A stretch of DNA of 64,000 nt from Sabellastarte sp. h YS-2021. Lineage: Eukaryota > Annelida > Polychaeta > Sabellida > Sabellidae. The number at the start of each line of letters is the position of its first letter. Position 1 is the first letter of the stretch. Below, one piece after another: positions 34,345-43,459 of the stretch. The stretch is from contig OZ024928.1 in assembly GCA_964017235.1 (NCBI GenBank), positions 85,493,566 to 85,557,565 on the forward strand, in the 5' to 3' direction. The notes beneath the pieces are model-generated. The model did no database searches and was not told the DNA's origin. It was given only the letters and a program-made list of their open reading frames with translations. Both the position numbers and the translations under genes were made by a program.

Positions 34345-36655
34345 CAATTACTGCAAGTCAAGTCCGGTGCCGGTGGCCCGGCCAGTCAGTTCTGTGAAAA
34401 GTGTAGTAACAAGAAACTCTTTTGTATCTGTTCCAACAAATGTTTCTTATCATGTTGTATGTCGTGTACCTACTGTAACAAGGTGGCAGTCACAAAAGAA
34501 AGACGTAAGGCCAAAATCAAAGATCAAAAGTCAAATAAAGTGTGTGAAAAGTGCTTCTTTTGTCGGTCACTTTGTTTCTGCTCCAAATGTTCCAAATGTC
34601 CCCAATGTTGCAAGTGTCCAACCAGTGGGGGGACGTCTTCAGAGTTTTTGGGAAATATGGGCTCACAAGGGTGCAAACCCAAAAGTAGTGTCCATATTAA
34701 AGGAGGGTTATGTTCTTCCCTTCAAAGTAAGACCTCCCTTAGTAAGGGATCCCCTGATAGTAAGTGGCTATGCAAACCCCATCAGAGACTCCCACTTGCA
34801 AGCAGCTGTACAAGCTCTGATCGAGAAAAAGGCAGTAGAGAGGGTCAGGGTTCAAACCTCACTAGCCTTTTTCAACAGACTGTTCATTGTCCCAAAGCCG
34901 AACCACAAGTGGCGACCAATCTTGGATCTCAGTACTCTAAATCAGTTTTTATGCGTAAAAACATTCAAAATGGAGACTCCAGAGACAATCCGGACCTCTC
35001 TACAACAAGAGGAGTGGGTGACATCGCTAGACTTCAGCGACGCCTACTTCCACATCCCAATTCACTACACATCCCGAAAATTCCTCAGGTTCCACTTTCA
35101 GAACCAGTCGTACCAGTTTCGGGCACTTCCCTTTGGCCTGTCAACAGCTCCCATGGAGTTCACTGGTGTGGTCAAAGAGGTCAAGTTAATGGCTCAGTCA
35201 CAGGGTATAAGAATCCACCAGTACCTAGACGACTGGTTGATTCGAGCCCCTACCAAAGAATCTTGCCACCAGGGAACCCAGTCCCTCCTAGCCCTTTGCC
35301 AGGAGTTGGGCTGGATGGTAAACATGCAAAAATCAGAACTGGAACCCCAACAAGTCTTCGACTTCGTAGGCTACCAGTACGACCTACTCAACGGAGTAGT
35401 CAGGCCTACTCAAAATCGTTGGGAAGCCCTTCAACAAAAAATAACAGTGCTTTTACAGAACAGATCTTGCCGAGTGAGAACTTTCATGTCTCTTATAGGT
35501 CTTCTCACTGCGACAGAAAAACAGGTGACCCTAGGCAGACTGCACATGAGACCTATTCAGTGGCACCTCAAGAAACACTGGAGAGTCCCAGAATCTCTGG
35601 AAAAGGAGATCCCAATTCCGAGGTCTCTCCATCAGTACCTGCAGTGGTGGACCCAAGAGGAAAATGTCCTAAAGGGTCAGCCCTTACACCCCCTGCGACA
35701 CGCAGTTCAAATCTTTACAGACGCCTCAAAAGAAGGCTGGGGTGCTCACTTAGGCGACTTCACAGCAAGCGGTACTTGGTCAGTGCCCGAAAGCAAGTTG
35801 CACATAAACTTCTTAGAACTAAAAGCCGTGTTATTAGCACTAAAAAGATTCCAACATTTAGTGCAAGGAAAGGTCGTCCTGATTGCCACAGACAACACTA
35901 CGGTTGTGGCATACATCAACAAGGAAGGAGGTATGAGGTCAGGCTCACTCTGTGCCCTTCTTTGGCGGCTCCTATGTTGGTGCAGCCTCAATCAAATAGT
36001 ACTGAAGGCCAGACACATTCCAGGCCGTCTGAATGTAATTGCAGACAAATTGTCTCGCCAAAGGCAGGTCATTCAGACGGAGTGGTCCCTCCATCAAGAG
36101 ACCTTCGACCTCCTTTGTCAAACCTGGCATTATCCCCGAGTGGACATGTTTGCAACAAGGTACAACTGCAAGCTAGTTCAATTTGTGTCCCCAATTCCAG
36201 ACCCAAAGGCCTGGTCAGTGGATGCTCTGACATTATCCTGGGAGGACCTGGACATGTACCTCTTCCCCCCAGTGTCTCTGATGGGGAAGGTGGTCAGCAA
36301 GCTGTCAGATCACTGGTATCGCAGAGCAATCCTGATTGCCCCGGGATGGCCCAACATGCCTTGGTTTTGGGACCTAGTGGAACTATCTGCGAGGGTTCCT
36401 CTTTGTCTTCCACACCACCCAGATCTAGTGACCCAACCTTTCAACAAGGCACGTCACAGGGATCTGACAAACCTAAATCTCCATGCCTGGCTCCTAGAGC
36501 CCAGACAATCAAGGAGCAGGGGTTCTCTAGCCCAGTGGCGTCAAGAATTGAGGCGCCTCAAAGACGTTCAACCAGAACAGTCTACGAAGCGAAGTGGGCC
36601 GTTTTTGTCAGATGGTGTGAAACAAGTCAGGTGGACTTCAGGAACCCATCTATAA
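34322..36655 (+). CDS. DIRS ORF2: reverse transcriptase, RNase H and Dam-like methyltransferase
   Basis: Start uncertain. The first ATG in frame is at 34322, giving 777 residues, but the frame is open from at least 34253, so translation might instead come from a shift out of ORF1, which ends at 34344. RT motifs: FNRLFIVPKPNHKWRPILDL, then SLDFSDAYFHIPI (motif A), LPFGLSTAP, and YLDD at residues 301-304. RNase H has the four acidic residues Asp467 (FTDASKEGWG), Glu499 (LELKAVLLAL), Asp524 (ATDNTTVVAYIN) and Asp575 (NVIADKLSR). From about residue 607, VDMFATRYNCKL ... FVSPIPDP ... YLFPPVSLMGKV matches the domain that follows RNase H in DIRS elements and has been called Dam-like methyltransferase; its activity is not shown by sequence. 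Overlaps ORF3 over 34459-36655 in another frame. Confidence 0.92.
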   Translation: MRRHSINDNYCKSSPVPVARPVSSVKSVVTRNSFVSVPTNVSYHVVCRVPTVTRWQSQKKDVRPKSKIKSQIKCVKSASFVGHFVSAPNVPNVPNVASVQPVGGRLQSFWEIWAHKGANPKVVSILKEGYVLPFKVRPPLVRDPLIVSGYANPIRDSHLQAAVQALIEKKAVERVRVQTSLAFFNRLFIVPKPNHKWRPILDLSTLNQFLCVKTFKMETPETIRTSLQQEEWVTSLDFSDAYFHIPIHYTSRKFLRFHFQNQSYQFRALPFGLSTAPMEFTGVVKEVKLMAQSQGIRIHQYLDDWLIRAPTKESCHQGTQSLLALCQELGWMVNMQKSELEPQQVFDFVGYQYDLLNGVVRPTQNRWEALQQKITVLLQNRSCRVRTFMSLIGLLTATEKQVTLGRLHMRPIQWHLKKHWRVPESLEKEIPIPRSLHQYLQWWTQEENVLKGQPLHPLRHAVQIFTDASKEGWGAHLGDFTASGTWSVPESKLHINFLELKAVLLALKRFQHLVQGKVVLIATDNTTVVAYINKEGGMRSGSLCALLWRLLCWCSLNQIVLKARHIPGRLNVIADKLSRQRQVIQTEWSLHQETFDLLCQTWHYPRVDMFATRYNCKLVQFVSPIPDPKAWSVDALTLSWEDLDMYLFPPVSLMGKVVSKLSDHWYRRAILIAPGWPNMPWFWDLVELSARVPLCLPHHPDLVTQPFNKARHRDLTNLNLHAWLLEPRQSRSRGSLAQWRQELRRLKDVQPEQSTKRSGPFLSDGVKQVRWTSGTHL

Positions 36656-37557
36656 AACAAATAGCAGATTTCCTCCTGCACCTTTTCCAGGAGAAGAATC
36701 TCCAGCCCAGCACTATTGATGGTTACAGGTCAGCCATTGCAGACAAACTGGGAAATACCTCGGTTAATGTCGGCAAGGATGAAAATTTGACTAGACTGTT
36801 AGACAGTTTTCACAGAGATAGACCCAAAGGGCGCCGGGGGGTTCCTGCTTGGAACCTCTCCCTGGTTTTACACCAGCTTACAAAAGCGCCTTTTGAACCA
36901 CTCAGAAAGGCTTCTCTGAAGCACCTTACTTTCAAAACTGTTTTTCTCCTAGCCCTGGCTTCAGGAAAACGCAGGAGTGAGATTCACGCTTGGTTAAACA
37001 AAAATATCAGACACCAAGCTGACTGGTCCAAAGTTTCCCTCTACCCTTCACCAAGCTTCTTGGCGAAAAATCACTTGGCAAAAGAGGGACCAGAGTGCGT
37101 GGCCCCTGTGGTCATTCCAGCCTTAGCCCCCACTCTGGATAAGTCTTTAAAGGAAGACAGATCCCTTTGCCCCGTTCGGGCTCTTCGCTACTACCTGGAC
37201 AAAACGCAGGACCTAAGAACGGGAAAGGAGTTAGTTTTTGTTTCATTCAAACAAGGTTTTAACAAGGACATCTCTCCTGCCACTATCTCGTCCTGGATCA
37301 AACAAACAGTAGTGTTGTGTTATGATCTCTCTGACCAAGATTCCTTGACCTTACATCAGGTTAAGGCCCATGATGTTAGGGCCTTTGCGGCCTCCAAAGC
37401 CTTTCAAGGTGGCATATCTCTGGACCAGATTCTAGCAGCATGCCACTGGAAGTCCCACAACACCTTTACACAGTTTTACCTTAAGGATGTTGCCTGGGCA
37501 GATAAGGAGCTTTTTCACTTGGGTCCTGTGGTGGCTGCCCAGCAAATCCACCACTAG
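34459..37557 (+). CDS. DIRS ORF3: tyrosine recombinase with long overlapping N-terminal extension
   Basis: Open for 1032 codons from ATG 34459. The recognisable recombinase is the last 350 residues or so. A core-binding part includes QPSTIDGYRSAIADKLGN. The catalytic part has Arg838 (SGKRRSEIHAW), His971 and Arg974 (AHDVRAFAAS), His996/Trp997 (ACHWKSHNTF) and the nucleophile Tyr1007 (FTQFYLKDVAW). It should integrate the circular DNA form. The first 732 codons coincide with ORF2 in another frame. They begin with a Cys-rich cluster (CEKCFFCRSLCFCSKCSKCP). Whether the extension is translated, or the recombinase starts downstream, cannot be decided here. The copy at 51175-54368 keeps the recombinase frame open through the same overlap. 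Confidence 0.9.
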   Translation: MSCTYCNKVAVTKERRKAKIKDQKSNKVCEKCFFCRSLCFCSKCSKCPQCCKCPTSGGTSSEFLGNMGSQGCKPKSSVHIKGGLCSSLQSKTSLSKGSPDSKWLCKPHQRLPLASSCTSSDREKGSREGQGSNLTSLFQQTVHCPKAEPQVATNLGSQYSKSVFMRKNIQNGDSRDNPDLSTTRGVGDIARLQRRLLPHPNSLHIPKIPQVPLSEPVVPVSGTSLWPVNSSHGVHWCGQRGQVNGSVTGYKNPPVPRRLVDSSPYQRILPPGNPVPPSPLPGVGLDGKHAKIRTGTPTSLRLRRLPVRPTQRSSQAYSKSLGSPSTKNNSAFTEQILPSENFHVSYRSSHCDRKTGDPRQTAHETYSVAPQETLESPRISGKGDPNSEVSPSVPAVVDPRGKCPKGSALTPPATRSSNLYRRLKRRLGCSLRRLHSKRYLVSARKQVAHKLLRTKSRVISTKKIPTFSARKGRPDCHRQHYGCGIHQQGRRYEVRLTLCPSLAAPMLVQPQSNSTEGQTHSRPSECNCRQIVSPKAGHSDGVVPPSRDLRPPLSNLALSPSGHVCNKVQLQASSICVPNSRPKGLVSGCSDIILGGPGHVPLPPSVSDGEGGQQAVRSLVSQSNPDCPGMAQHALVLGPSGTICEGSSLSSTPPRSSDPTFQQGTSQGSDKPKSPCLAPRAQTIKEQGFSSPVASRIEAPQRRSTRTVYEAKWAVFVRWCETSQVDFRNPSIKQIADFLLHLFQEKNLQPSTIDGYRSAIADKLGNTSVNVGKDENLTRLLDSFHRDRPKGRRGVPAWNLSLVLHQLTKAPFEPLRKASLKHLTFKTVFLLALASGKRRSEIHAWLNKNIRHQADWSKVSLYPSPSFLAKNHLAKEGPECVAPVVIPALAPTLDKSLKEDRSLCPVRALRYYLDKTQDLRTGKELVFVSFKQGFNKDISPATISSWIKQTVVLCYDLSDQDSLTLHQVKAHDVRAFAASKAFQGGISLDQILAACHWKSHNTFTQFYLKDVAWADKELFHLGPVVAAQQIHH

Positions 37558-37768
37558 TCCCCTAAGCTTCTTTGTATATAATTATATATAGTGTACATAC
37601 TAGTTAGTTTTAGGTGTAGGCTCACTTTTAGCCTAGGCCTTGGCTTCTCAAAGTCTTTTACTTCAGAGTAATCCTCTGGGTATAGGACTTTCCCTACTCT
37701 TCCAGGTTAACCGTGGGAATCATTGACTTGAACTCTTACTCTCTTCCTCCCCTCAGAGCAGTCAGAAA

Positions 37769-37794
37769 GGGGGGGGGGGGGGGGGGGGGGGGGG
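37769..37794 (+). repeat. Poly-G tract of 26 bases
   Basis: Uninterrupted G run between the recombinase stop codon and the internal complementary region. The second DIRS copy has a shorter G run at the equivalent position (about 53826-53834). The exact length may be an assembly artefact. Confidence 0.9.
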
Positions 37795-37922
37795 CAGGTG
37801 GGTCTAGTTACCCTTGAGACTAACATGTCTCCTCAAAGGACTAGAACCTCACACCTAGGTATAATATAAGAGTTTTCTCCAATCCTCAGAAGGCTGCCCT
37901 CCTTCCACTGGGTAGTTATTCT

Positions 37923-38020
37923 AGCTATCGTCTGGTAGGTAAGATGTATTAACGCAATGAAATTGCAAATTTTAATTAGTAAATTAAATTTTTATTAGTT
38001 AATACCTTACCTACCAGACG
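37923..38020 (+). repeat. Internal complementary region of the full-length DIRS
   Basis: 37923-37962 is the reverse complement of about 32073-32112 (outer left end), and 37962-38020 is the reverse complement of about 38231-38290 (outer right end). The two joined parts represent the circle junction and define the element's ends. Confidence 0.93.
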
Positions 38021-38074
38021 GGAAATTCCCACCCGGCCGTCCCCGCTTCCAGCCTTCATCATTCAATCTTAGGG

Positions 38075-38247
38075 ACGAAAAAGATGCTATGACGTCACGT
38101 CCCTCTGGCGAGTGAGGCAGGAACTAGGCCACCTGGCGAGTGGATTGTAGTGTGCCGGTCCTGCCGGGGGTGAAACCCGGGACGTCTTTTTCTTTCGTTT
38201 GGCGGGACCGGCTGGCGCCGGGCTATAGCTATCGTCTGGTAGGTAAG
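38075..38247 (-). repeat. Right inverted terminal repeat of the full-length DIRS
   Basis: Inverted partner of 32093-32265, 173 bp, with no mismatch seen. Beyond it lies a short AT-rich end (38248-38290) that is unique to the right side and is mirrored in the internal complementary region. Confidence 0.92.
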
Positions 38248-38290
38248 GTATTAACTAATAAAAATTTAATTTACTAATTAAAATTTGCAA

Positions 38291-39351
38291 GTTAATTGGT
38301 TTGATTAAAACATAAGTGTCCAAAGGTATTTAACCCTGTCAAAGAAAGCTAGAATCTCATAAAAAACAAAGTACAAGAAGTTAATTGCTTTGATTAAAGT
38401 AAATAATGATTTGGAATTAAATCCTGTCAAACAATATCAAAGTGAATAGGTAATGGAAAAGAGGTGTAAATATATATATCCTCAAAGTAACCTTTTAATC
38501 ATTCTGGACCTCCTCTTAACATTAGTATTCAAAGTTGTAATATCAGCAACCCCAGTTGGATTTTGTGATGGATTATTCTGTCACAATTTAAAATTCTATG
38601 GTCATAACTTTAAATTGACAAAAATTTTCTATCACAAAGCTGATATCATAACTTCCAATAAATTACTGGAGTTTCTGATATCAGAATTTGAAATTTTGAT
38701 GGATCAGAGTTTCTGATATGACATATATGTTGACACATACAAATTCAAACTACTTGTGGTCCAGTTAACTATATATTGCTTGAATAATAATAAGTTGAGG
38801 TGAAGTTTCAGATCATGAAACATTAAAGAAACCCCATTAATAAAAACCAGGGCCAAGAGAAACATGTAATATCAGGTACTGTAGCAGACATGAATAACTG
38901 CATGTGACTTGTTAATTTGTGTACAGAATCCTGATTACATCTTAGTGTTCATTAAGAGATAACGATCCTTGGGTGAGATGTAAACATGCACATGTTCTTG
39001 ATGATTTGTTGAGGACTTGAGAACACTTTTGAACAGAATTTTTGTTTGTACAATGCACGGGTAGGATTCAATGCATTGATAGAGTATGTTGGAAATCAGA
39101 TAAGTAATGGATATGTATGTAATAAAGATTTAAATGGTATAGAAGATATAATGCAACTAAAATTGAATTTCAAATTTTACTATTCCATCGCTTAAAATTA
39201 GTGCAAATGGATAAATTGTTGGATATACTACTCTACTTATTATAATACTTGAAATCCAATAGAAAATTTTCACTATATATGGTGTGTTTGATAGCAAAAT
39301 CTTTGTAAGCTGTGTCTATATTTTTATGCCAGTCTTGTTTTCACTTTCAGA
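38291..39351. other. DNA between the DIRS element and a dispersed repeat
   Basis: AT-rich, with the motif 'gatatcagaatttgaaatt' near 38680 and related text ('caaattctgatatcagaaat') near 31460, on the other side of the DIRS. These could be remnants of one older inverted or dispersed repeat. No gene is supported. Confidence 0.4.
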
Positions 39352-39605
39352 AAACAGATCCAACAAGAGCATTTCGTGAGCACATACCATTGTCAAGGCC
39401 TAACACCTCCAATATTAATTTTGAGTGCAGTGATAAAACATCCTTTCAAAAAATTTCTGGAAACCAGATGGTGATCTGGATCGTCACCAGAATCGAAGCA
39501 TCTGTTCTTTGTGTCATTGTCAACATTTCATCAAAATTTCATCAAAATTTGTCCATAACTTTGTAAGTTATTTTGCAAACAGACAAACATACACCACCAA
39601 AGACA
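39352..39605 (+). repeat. Dispersed retroposon-like repeat, second copy
   Basis: Shares with 31681-31950 the order 'gagcacatacca', 'aaggcctaacacctcc', 'gtccataactttgtaagtta', an AAAC-like tail and 'cataacctgtttgcctgaga'. It starts after 'tttcactttcag', which mimics a splice acceptor, but the sequence is repeat-derived. Confidence 0.65.
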
Positions 39606-39681
39606 TAACCTGTTTGCCTGAGATAATATTTGACAAAGAAATAATTGTTTTTAATAGTTGAAGTTTTAAACTGAAACTAGT

Positions 39682-41279
39682 TAAGCGTCCCGCAAGGGAC
39701 ACTTGTTTGTGTATGGGAGAGCTTCCGGCTCCGCCGGCTCCGCCGGCTCCGCATTTTGTTTTCCTTATAACTCTGTAACCGTTAGGCGGATTCTTTTCAA
39801 ATTTGGCAGGTTTAGGCAGTAGACTTGGGGAATTTTTTTGAATATGCTGCAGTGACATTTCAACCAATCAGAGAGGTCACATGACCAAAAATGTCTTTTT
39901 TCGATGGGGAAGCTTGTCCGGATGATAACTTGAAAGGAATTTTATCAATTCACCTGAAACTTGGCAAATGCATTCATTCTATTAAAATCTGGAAATCATT
40001 AGATTTTGGCATTGATTGGTCAAGAAATGGCCGAGTAATTAATGATTAATTAATCATTACGAATTTTCCAAATAAGGAAAACACAAAAATGCTTATATCT
40101 CGAAAACCGTGCTAGATAGAGCGATTTCGACGAAATTTTTGACCCGCAGGGTATCTCTGCGGAGTAGTTTTCCCAATTTTCAAAAAAATTTTGTCTCGCC
40201 CAAAATGGCGGCCATTTTGAATTTTCGAAATTTTCGCAAAAATTGCAAAACACAAAAATGCTTATATCTCAAAAACCGTGCTAGACAGAGCAATTTCGAC
40301 AAAATTTTTGACCCGCAGGATATCTCTGCGGAGTACTCTTCCCAATTTTCAAAAAATTTTTGTCTCGCCAAAAATGGCGGCCATTTTGAATTTTCGAAAT
40401 TTTCGCAAAAATTGCGAAACACAAAAATGCTTATATCTCGAAAACCGTGCTAGATAGAGCGATTTCGACGAAATTTTTGACCCACAGGGTATCTCTGCAG
40501 AGTAGTTATCCCAATTTTGAAAAAAATTTTTGTCTCGCCAAAAATGGCGGCCATTTTGAATTTTCGAATTTTTCGCAAAAATTGCAAAACATAAAAATGC
40601 TTATATCTCGAAAACCCTGCTAGATAGAGCGATTTTGACGAAATTTTTGACCCACAGGGTATATCTGCAGAGTAGCCATGCCAATTTTCAAAAAAATTTT
40701 GTCTCGCCAAAAATGGCGGCCATTTTGAATTTTCGAATTTTTCGCAAAAATTGCAAAACATAGAAATGCTTATATCTCAAAAACCCTGCTAGATAGAGCG
40801 ATTTCGACGAAATTTTTGACCCACAGGGTATCTCTGCAGAGTAGCCATGCCAATTTTCAAACAAAAAATTTCTCGCAAAAAATGGCGGCCATTTTGAATT
40901 TTCGAATTTTTCGCAAAATTGCAAAACACAAAAATGCTTATATCTCGAAAACCGTGCTAGATAGAGCGATTTCGACGAAATTTTTGACCCACTGGGTATC
41001 TCTGCAGAGTAGCCATGCCAATTTTCAAAATATTTTTGTCACGCCAAATATAGCGGACATTTTTAATTTTTTTATTTTTTGCAAAACACAAAAATGCTTA
41101 TATCTTGAAAACCGTGCTAGATAGAGCAGACTGCGCTGACTTTGGTTGCCACAACAGTATAAGGCTAGAAACGAAGCATTTTCTTAATACTTTAGCACTC
41201 ACCTTTATATCCTTTTCGGGACGCTTTGTTTTTGCTATGCAAAAACATTATCTTTTTTTTTGCGAGCGATCCTCTAGTT
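39682..41279 (+). mobile_element. Composite repeat element, short copy (1.6 kb)
   Basis: Same left hairpin head (one arm has a G to A change: GGGACACTT), GGCTCCGCC repeats (three), unique module, 169-bp array and right module as 23411-27919. The unique and right modules are nearly identical between copies. It lacks the 133-bp satellite. Its right end lies about 50 bp before the splice acceptor of the TALPID3 exon at 41333. Confidence 0.78.
40081..41105 (+). repeat. 169-bp tandem array, about six copies
   Basis: Units recur with 'atgcttatatctcgaaaacc' near 40089, 40258, 40428, 40598, 40767, 40935 and a last partial at about 41095. Units differ by a few bases and by G/T changes in 'gacccgcagg/gacccacagg'. 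Confidence 0.93.
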
Positions 41280-41332
41280 TTATTTTGTATTCTATAAACA
41301 GGTGCTCAAGAACTGTTTGTATGTATTTCCAG

Positions 41333-41423
41333 GAATGAAGCAAGCCCCACTCTGAAGAAAGCCCACCATTTACTGAATGAGCTGACTGGTCTCAATGAAG
41401 AAGTTCATCAAGCGCTTATATCT
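41333..41423 (+). CDS. KIAA0586: Probable TALPID3 internal exon (first found here)
   Basis: 91 bases between 'gtatttccag' and 'gtatgtg'. It opens with the third base of a codon and ends on a codon boundary. It encodes about 30 residues (ASPTLKKAHHLLNELTGLNE...), predicted helical. The 5' neighbour exon would need to end after two codon bases; none was found. Assignment to TALPID3 rests on its + strand position, matching phase with the next exon (phase 0), and the clear identity of the two exons farther downstream. The composite repeat ends only about 50 bp upstream, so the branch point must lie in the short gap or in the repeat. An alternative acceptor is 'tattctataaacag', 41 bases upstream. 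Confidence 0.6.
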
Positions 41424-41624
41424 GTATGTGATTTTATGTCTGTGTCTTCTGTATAAGTAAATAGTACTAAAAACTGTAATTTTAAAACAATTACCGGGGA
41501 AAACCTGGAACTAGGAGTTATGCAGTAGATGGATCTGGTATCTGGAGTCTGTATATTAGGGAAGTCCTTGATCTGACCGGGGGGTATTAAGTGCTTGAGA
41601 AATTTTTTTTCTCATTCGGATTTG

Positions 41625-41745
41625 AGGAACCTCAGTGATATAGTAATGAGACACTTGCTTCTAATCTCTGAGGTCTCAGGTTCAAATATATTCACCCTTG
41701 CTTTTGCGGGAAATTAAAATTTCCTTACATTTGAGCAGTGAGTTA
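41625..41745 (+). repeat. tRNA-SINE-like fragment
   Basis: Contains 'gatatagtaatgagacactt', a weak box A, and 'ctcaggttcaaata', a partial box B, similar to the better copy at 30329-30480. Confidence 0.4.
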
Positions 41746-42179
41746 CAATGCATGCCCCAGTTTCAGAAAGGCCTACTAAATGTAGGAGATGTACACCATA
41801 GTAGACCCTTAGTAGGCCCTTTGGAGGAGCTACCAAAGTGTTCCACTAAGGCCATACTAAGGACCTACTAAATTTCTGAGGTAGTAGGGATTCTAGTTGG
41901 GAGAGCCTACTAATTACCATGGTGACACAAGGTCACATGATCTGTTGTCTAAAACAAAATGGGTCCAGAATATTAACAAACTACCGTAGTTTACTTGACC
42001 TTTTGAAATTGTCTTTTGTGATATGGCCATCAAAGAATGCAAAAATGGTATTTGGTCTAAATAAATAATCAACCAGCAACAACAAAAACTTTATTCTAAA
42101 GTATGACCTAAACAGCTAAAGTAATCTAAAATACAAATAAATTCAGACTGAAAAATTATGCAAAATGAAACTAAATTTG

Positions 42180-42400
42180 TCATACTAAAAAGCTCTTGTA
42201 TCTCCCTTATTATTGGTTCTAGGGCTTACAAATGTGAAAACAACTTTAGGAAGTCATGGTCTGCAAATCTTTTGCAAGTGTCAAATTTGATCTTTGACCC
42301 CCTGCTTCAAGGTCAAGTCGGGTCGTCATACTAAAACGGCCATATGTGTCTTATATATTGGTCCTTGGGCTTGGCACTCACACCATGAACAAATTAAATA
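42180..42400 (+). repeat. Dispersed copy of the 147-bp-unit repeat
   Basis: Carries 'tgtatctcccttattattgg', 'aagtcatggtctgcaaatct' and 'ccctgcttcaaggtcaagt', the same unit that forms an array at 57841-58830 and two units within 16430-16920. About one and a half diverged units. Confidence 0.7.
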
Positions 42401-43088
42401 TGTAAGTTTTCCTGTCCTCATGTATATGAAAGTTCTTATATCTGACAACATCACATTAGTTCTGTATACTTTTTAAGCTGAAGTTGTACCTTAGATTTTC
42501 CCAAATCTAAATGTTGTTACCCATTTAGTTGGACCTGTCGGCTGGGGTTCTTGCCTGCCGAGGCTGGCTATTTTAAAACTCTGATTTCTCCACGCATTTT
42601 TGTTTGGATTTTAATGCAATAAAATTAGCAGAAGCCCATTGAAAAAGGTTTATTTTAATGTGTGTGACATATTTGCAAGTTAGACAGTTTCAGAAATATT
42701 AATGAGCAAGTGCCAAGTGGCACTTGTTGATAAATTTCCCATGCTAATTATGCATAGTCAGTGACACTGGTGAATATAAAAATTATATCCAACTGTATGT
42801 CCCCTGTACAGGCCCCATACAGCATATAGTGGGGAAAAAAATCACATTTTCCCTCAGTAGAAAGTCCATCGTGTCTGTGAACTCCTTGTTCCTTTCTATT
42901 TAATAAAAAATTACCAGGGGTATGTCCATTTTCAAGGTCTCTTGAAGGGTAACTTATTTTTTCCTTGTTATTACAACAGTAATTGTTGGACTTCCTTTAA
43001 TAAAGGTTTAGTGTATTCTTGGCTGTTTGACTGCATATCTGTATATCTATGTGCAGTATGGTTATTTGTAGTATCACTAAAAATACAT

Positions 43089-43135
43089 ACAGTAGAACCT
43101 CTATTATCAGACCCTCTTATAATCTAATACAGATA
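43089..43135 (+). mobile_element. Fragment of the Tigger-like MITE
   Basis: Starts CAGTAGAACCTCTATTATC as at 16607, then diverges; no matching right end was found nearby. Confidence 0.5.
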
Positions 43136-43309
43136 CCTCCCTGGTACTCCATTTTAGTTGTGACAGTTATTTCTCCAGTTATTCACTACATGAACTGTTG
43201 TTATTATTATTATTATTATTTTTAAATATGTGTTTTAGTTGATGCATTATATATCTACGATGGAGTGTACTCTTTTGGTCTGTTCAGATTTCATTCTGTG
43301 TTTATGTAG

Positions 43310-43369
43310 GGCAGTGACCAGTGTATGAATAAAACTCAGACAGGGCCTGCTCCTCTTGATCAGTACATG
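43310..43369 (+). CDS. KIAA0586: Probable TALPID3 internal exon, 60 bp
   Basis: Twenty codons between 'tttatgtag' and 'gtgagtaaat', phase 0 at both ends, encoding GSDQCMNKTQTGPAPLDQYM. It connects in frame to the exons at 41333 and 50717. The splice sites match consensus well. The exon is too short to identify alone; the call depends on frame continuity and position. Being a multiple of three, it could be skipped without changing the frame. Confidence 0.65.
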
Positions 43370-43459
43370 GTGAGTAAATAAGAAAACCTAAGTATAGTAC
43401 ATAAAGCAGTGTAGAACCAAGCAAACAAAGAACAATAATAAAGCAATGCATGAACAATA

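Larger units (their letters stand above)
32074..38290 (+). mobile_element. Full-length DIRS-type tyrosine-recombinase retrotransposon
   Basis: About 6.2 kb. It has 173-bp inverted terminal repeats (32093-32265 and 38075-38247) that read identical by eye. It also has an internal complementary region at 37923-38020, whose left part is the reverse complement of the outer left end and whose right part is the reverse complement of the outer right end. That is the hallmark of DIRS elements, which are thought to replicate through a circular form. Three ORFs follow in order: gag-like, RT/RNase H/methyltransferase-like, and tyrosine recombinase; none is interrupted. No target duplication is seen, as expected for recombinase-mediated insertion. 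Identical ITRs and intact ORFs suggest a recent insertion. Two other copies lie at 51175-54368 and from 60957. Confidence 0.95.

Noticed and set aside
39352-39566. Exon-like frame after 'tttcactttcag'
   Set aside because: The sequence is a dispersed repeat also present at 31681-31950, and no donor or homology supports an exon.
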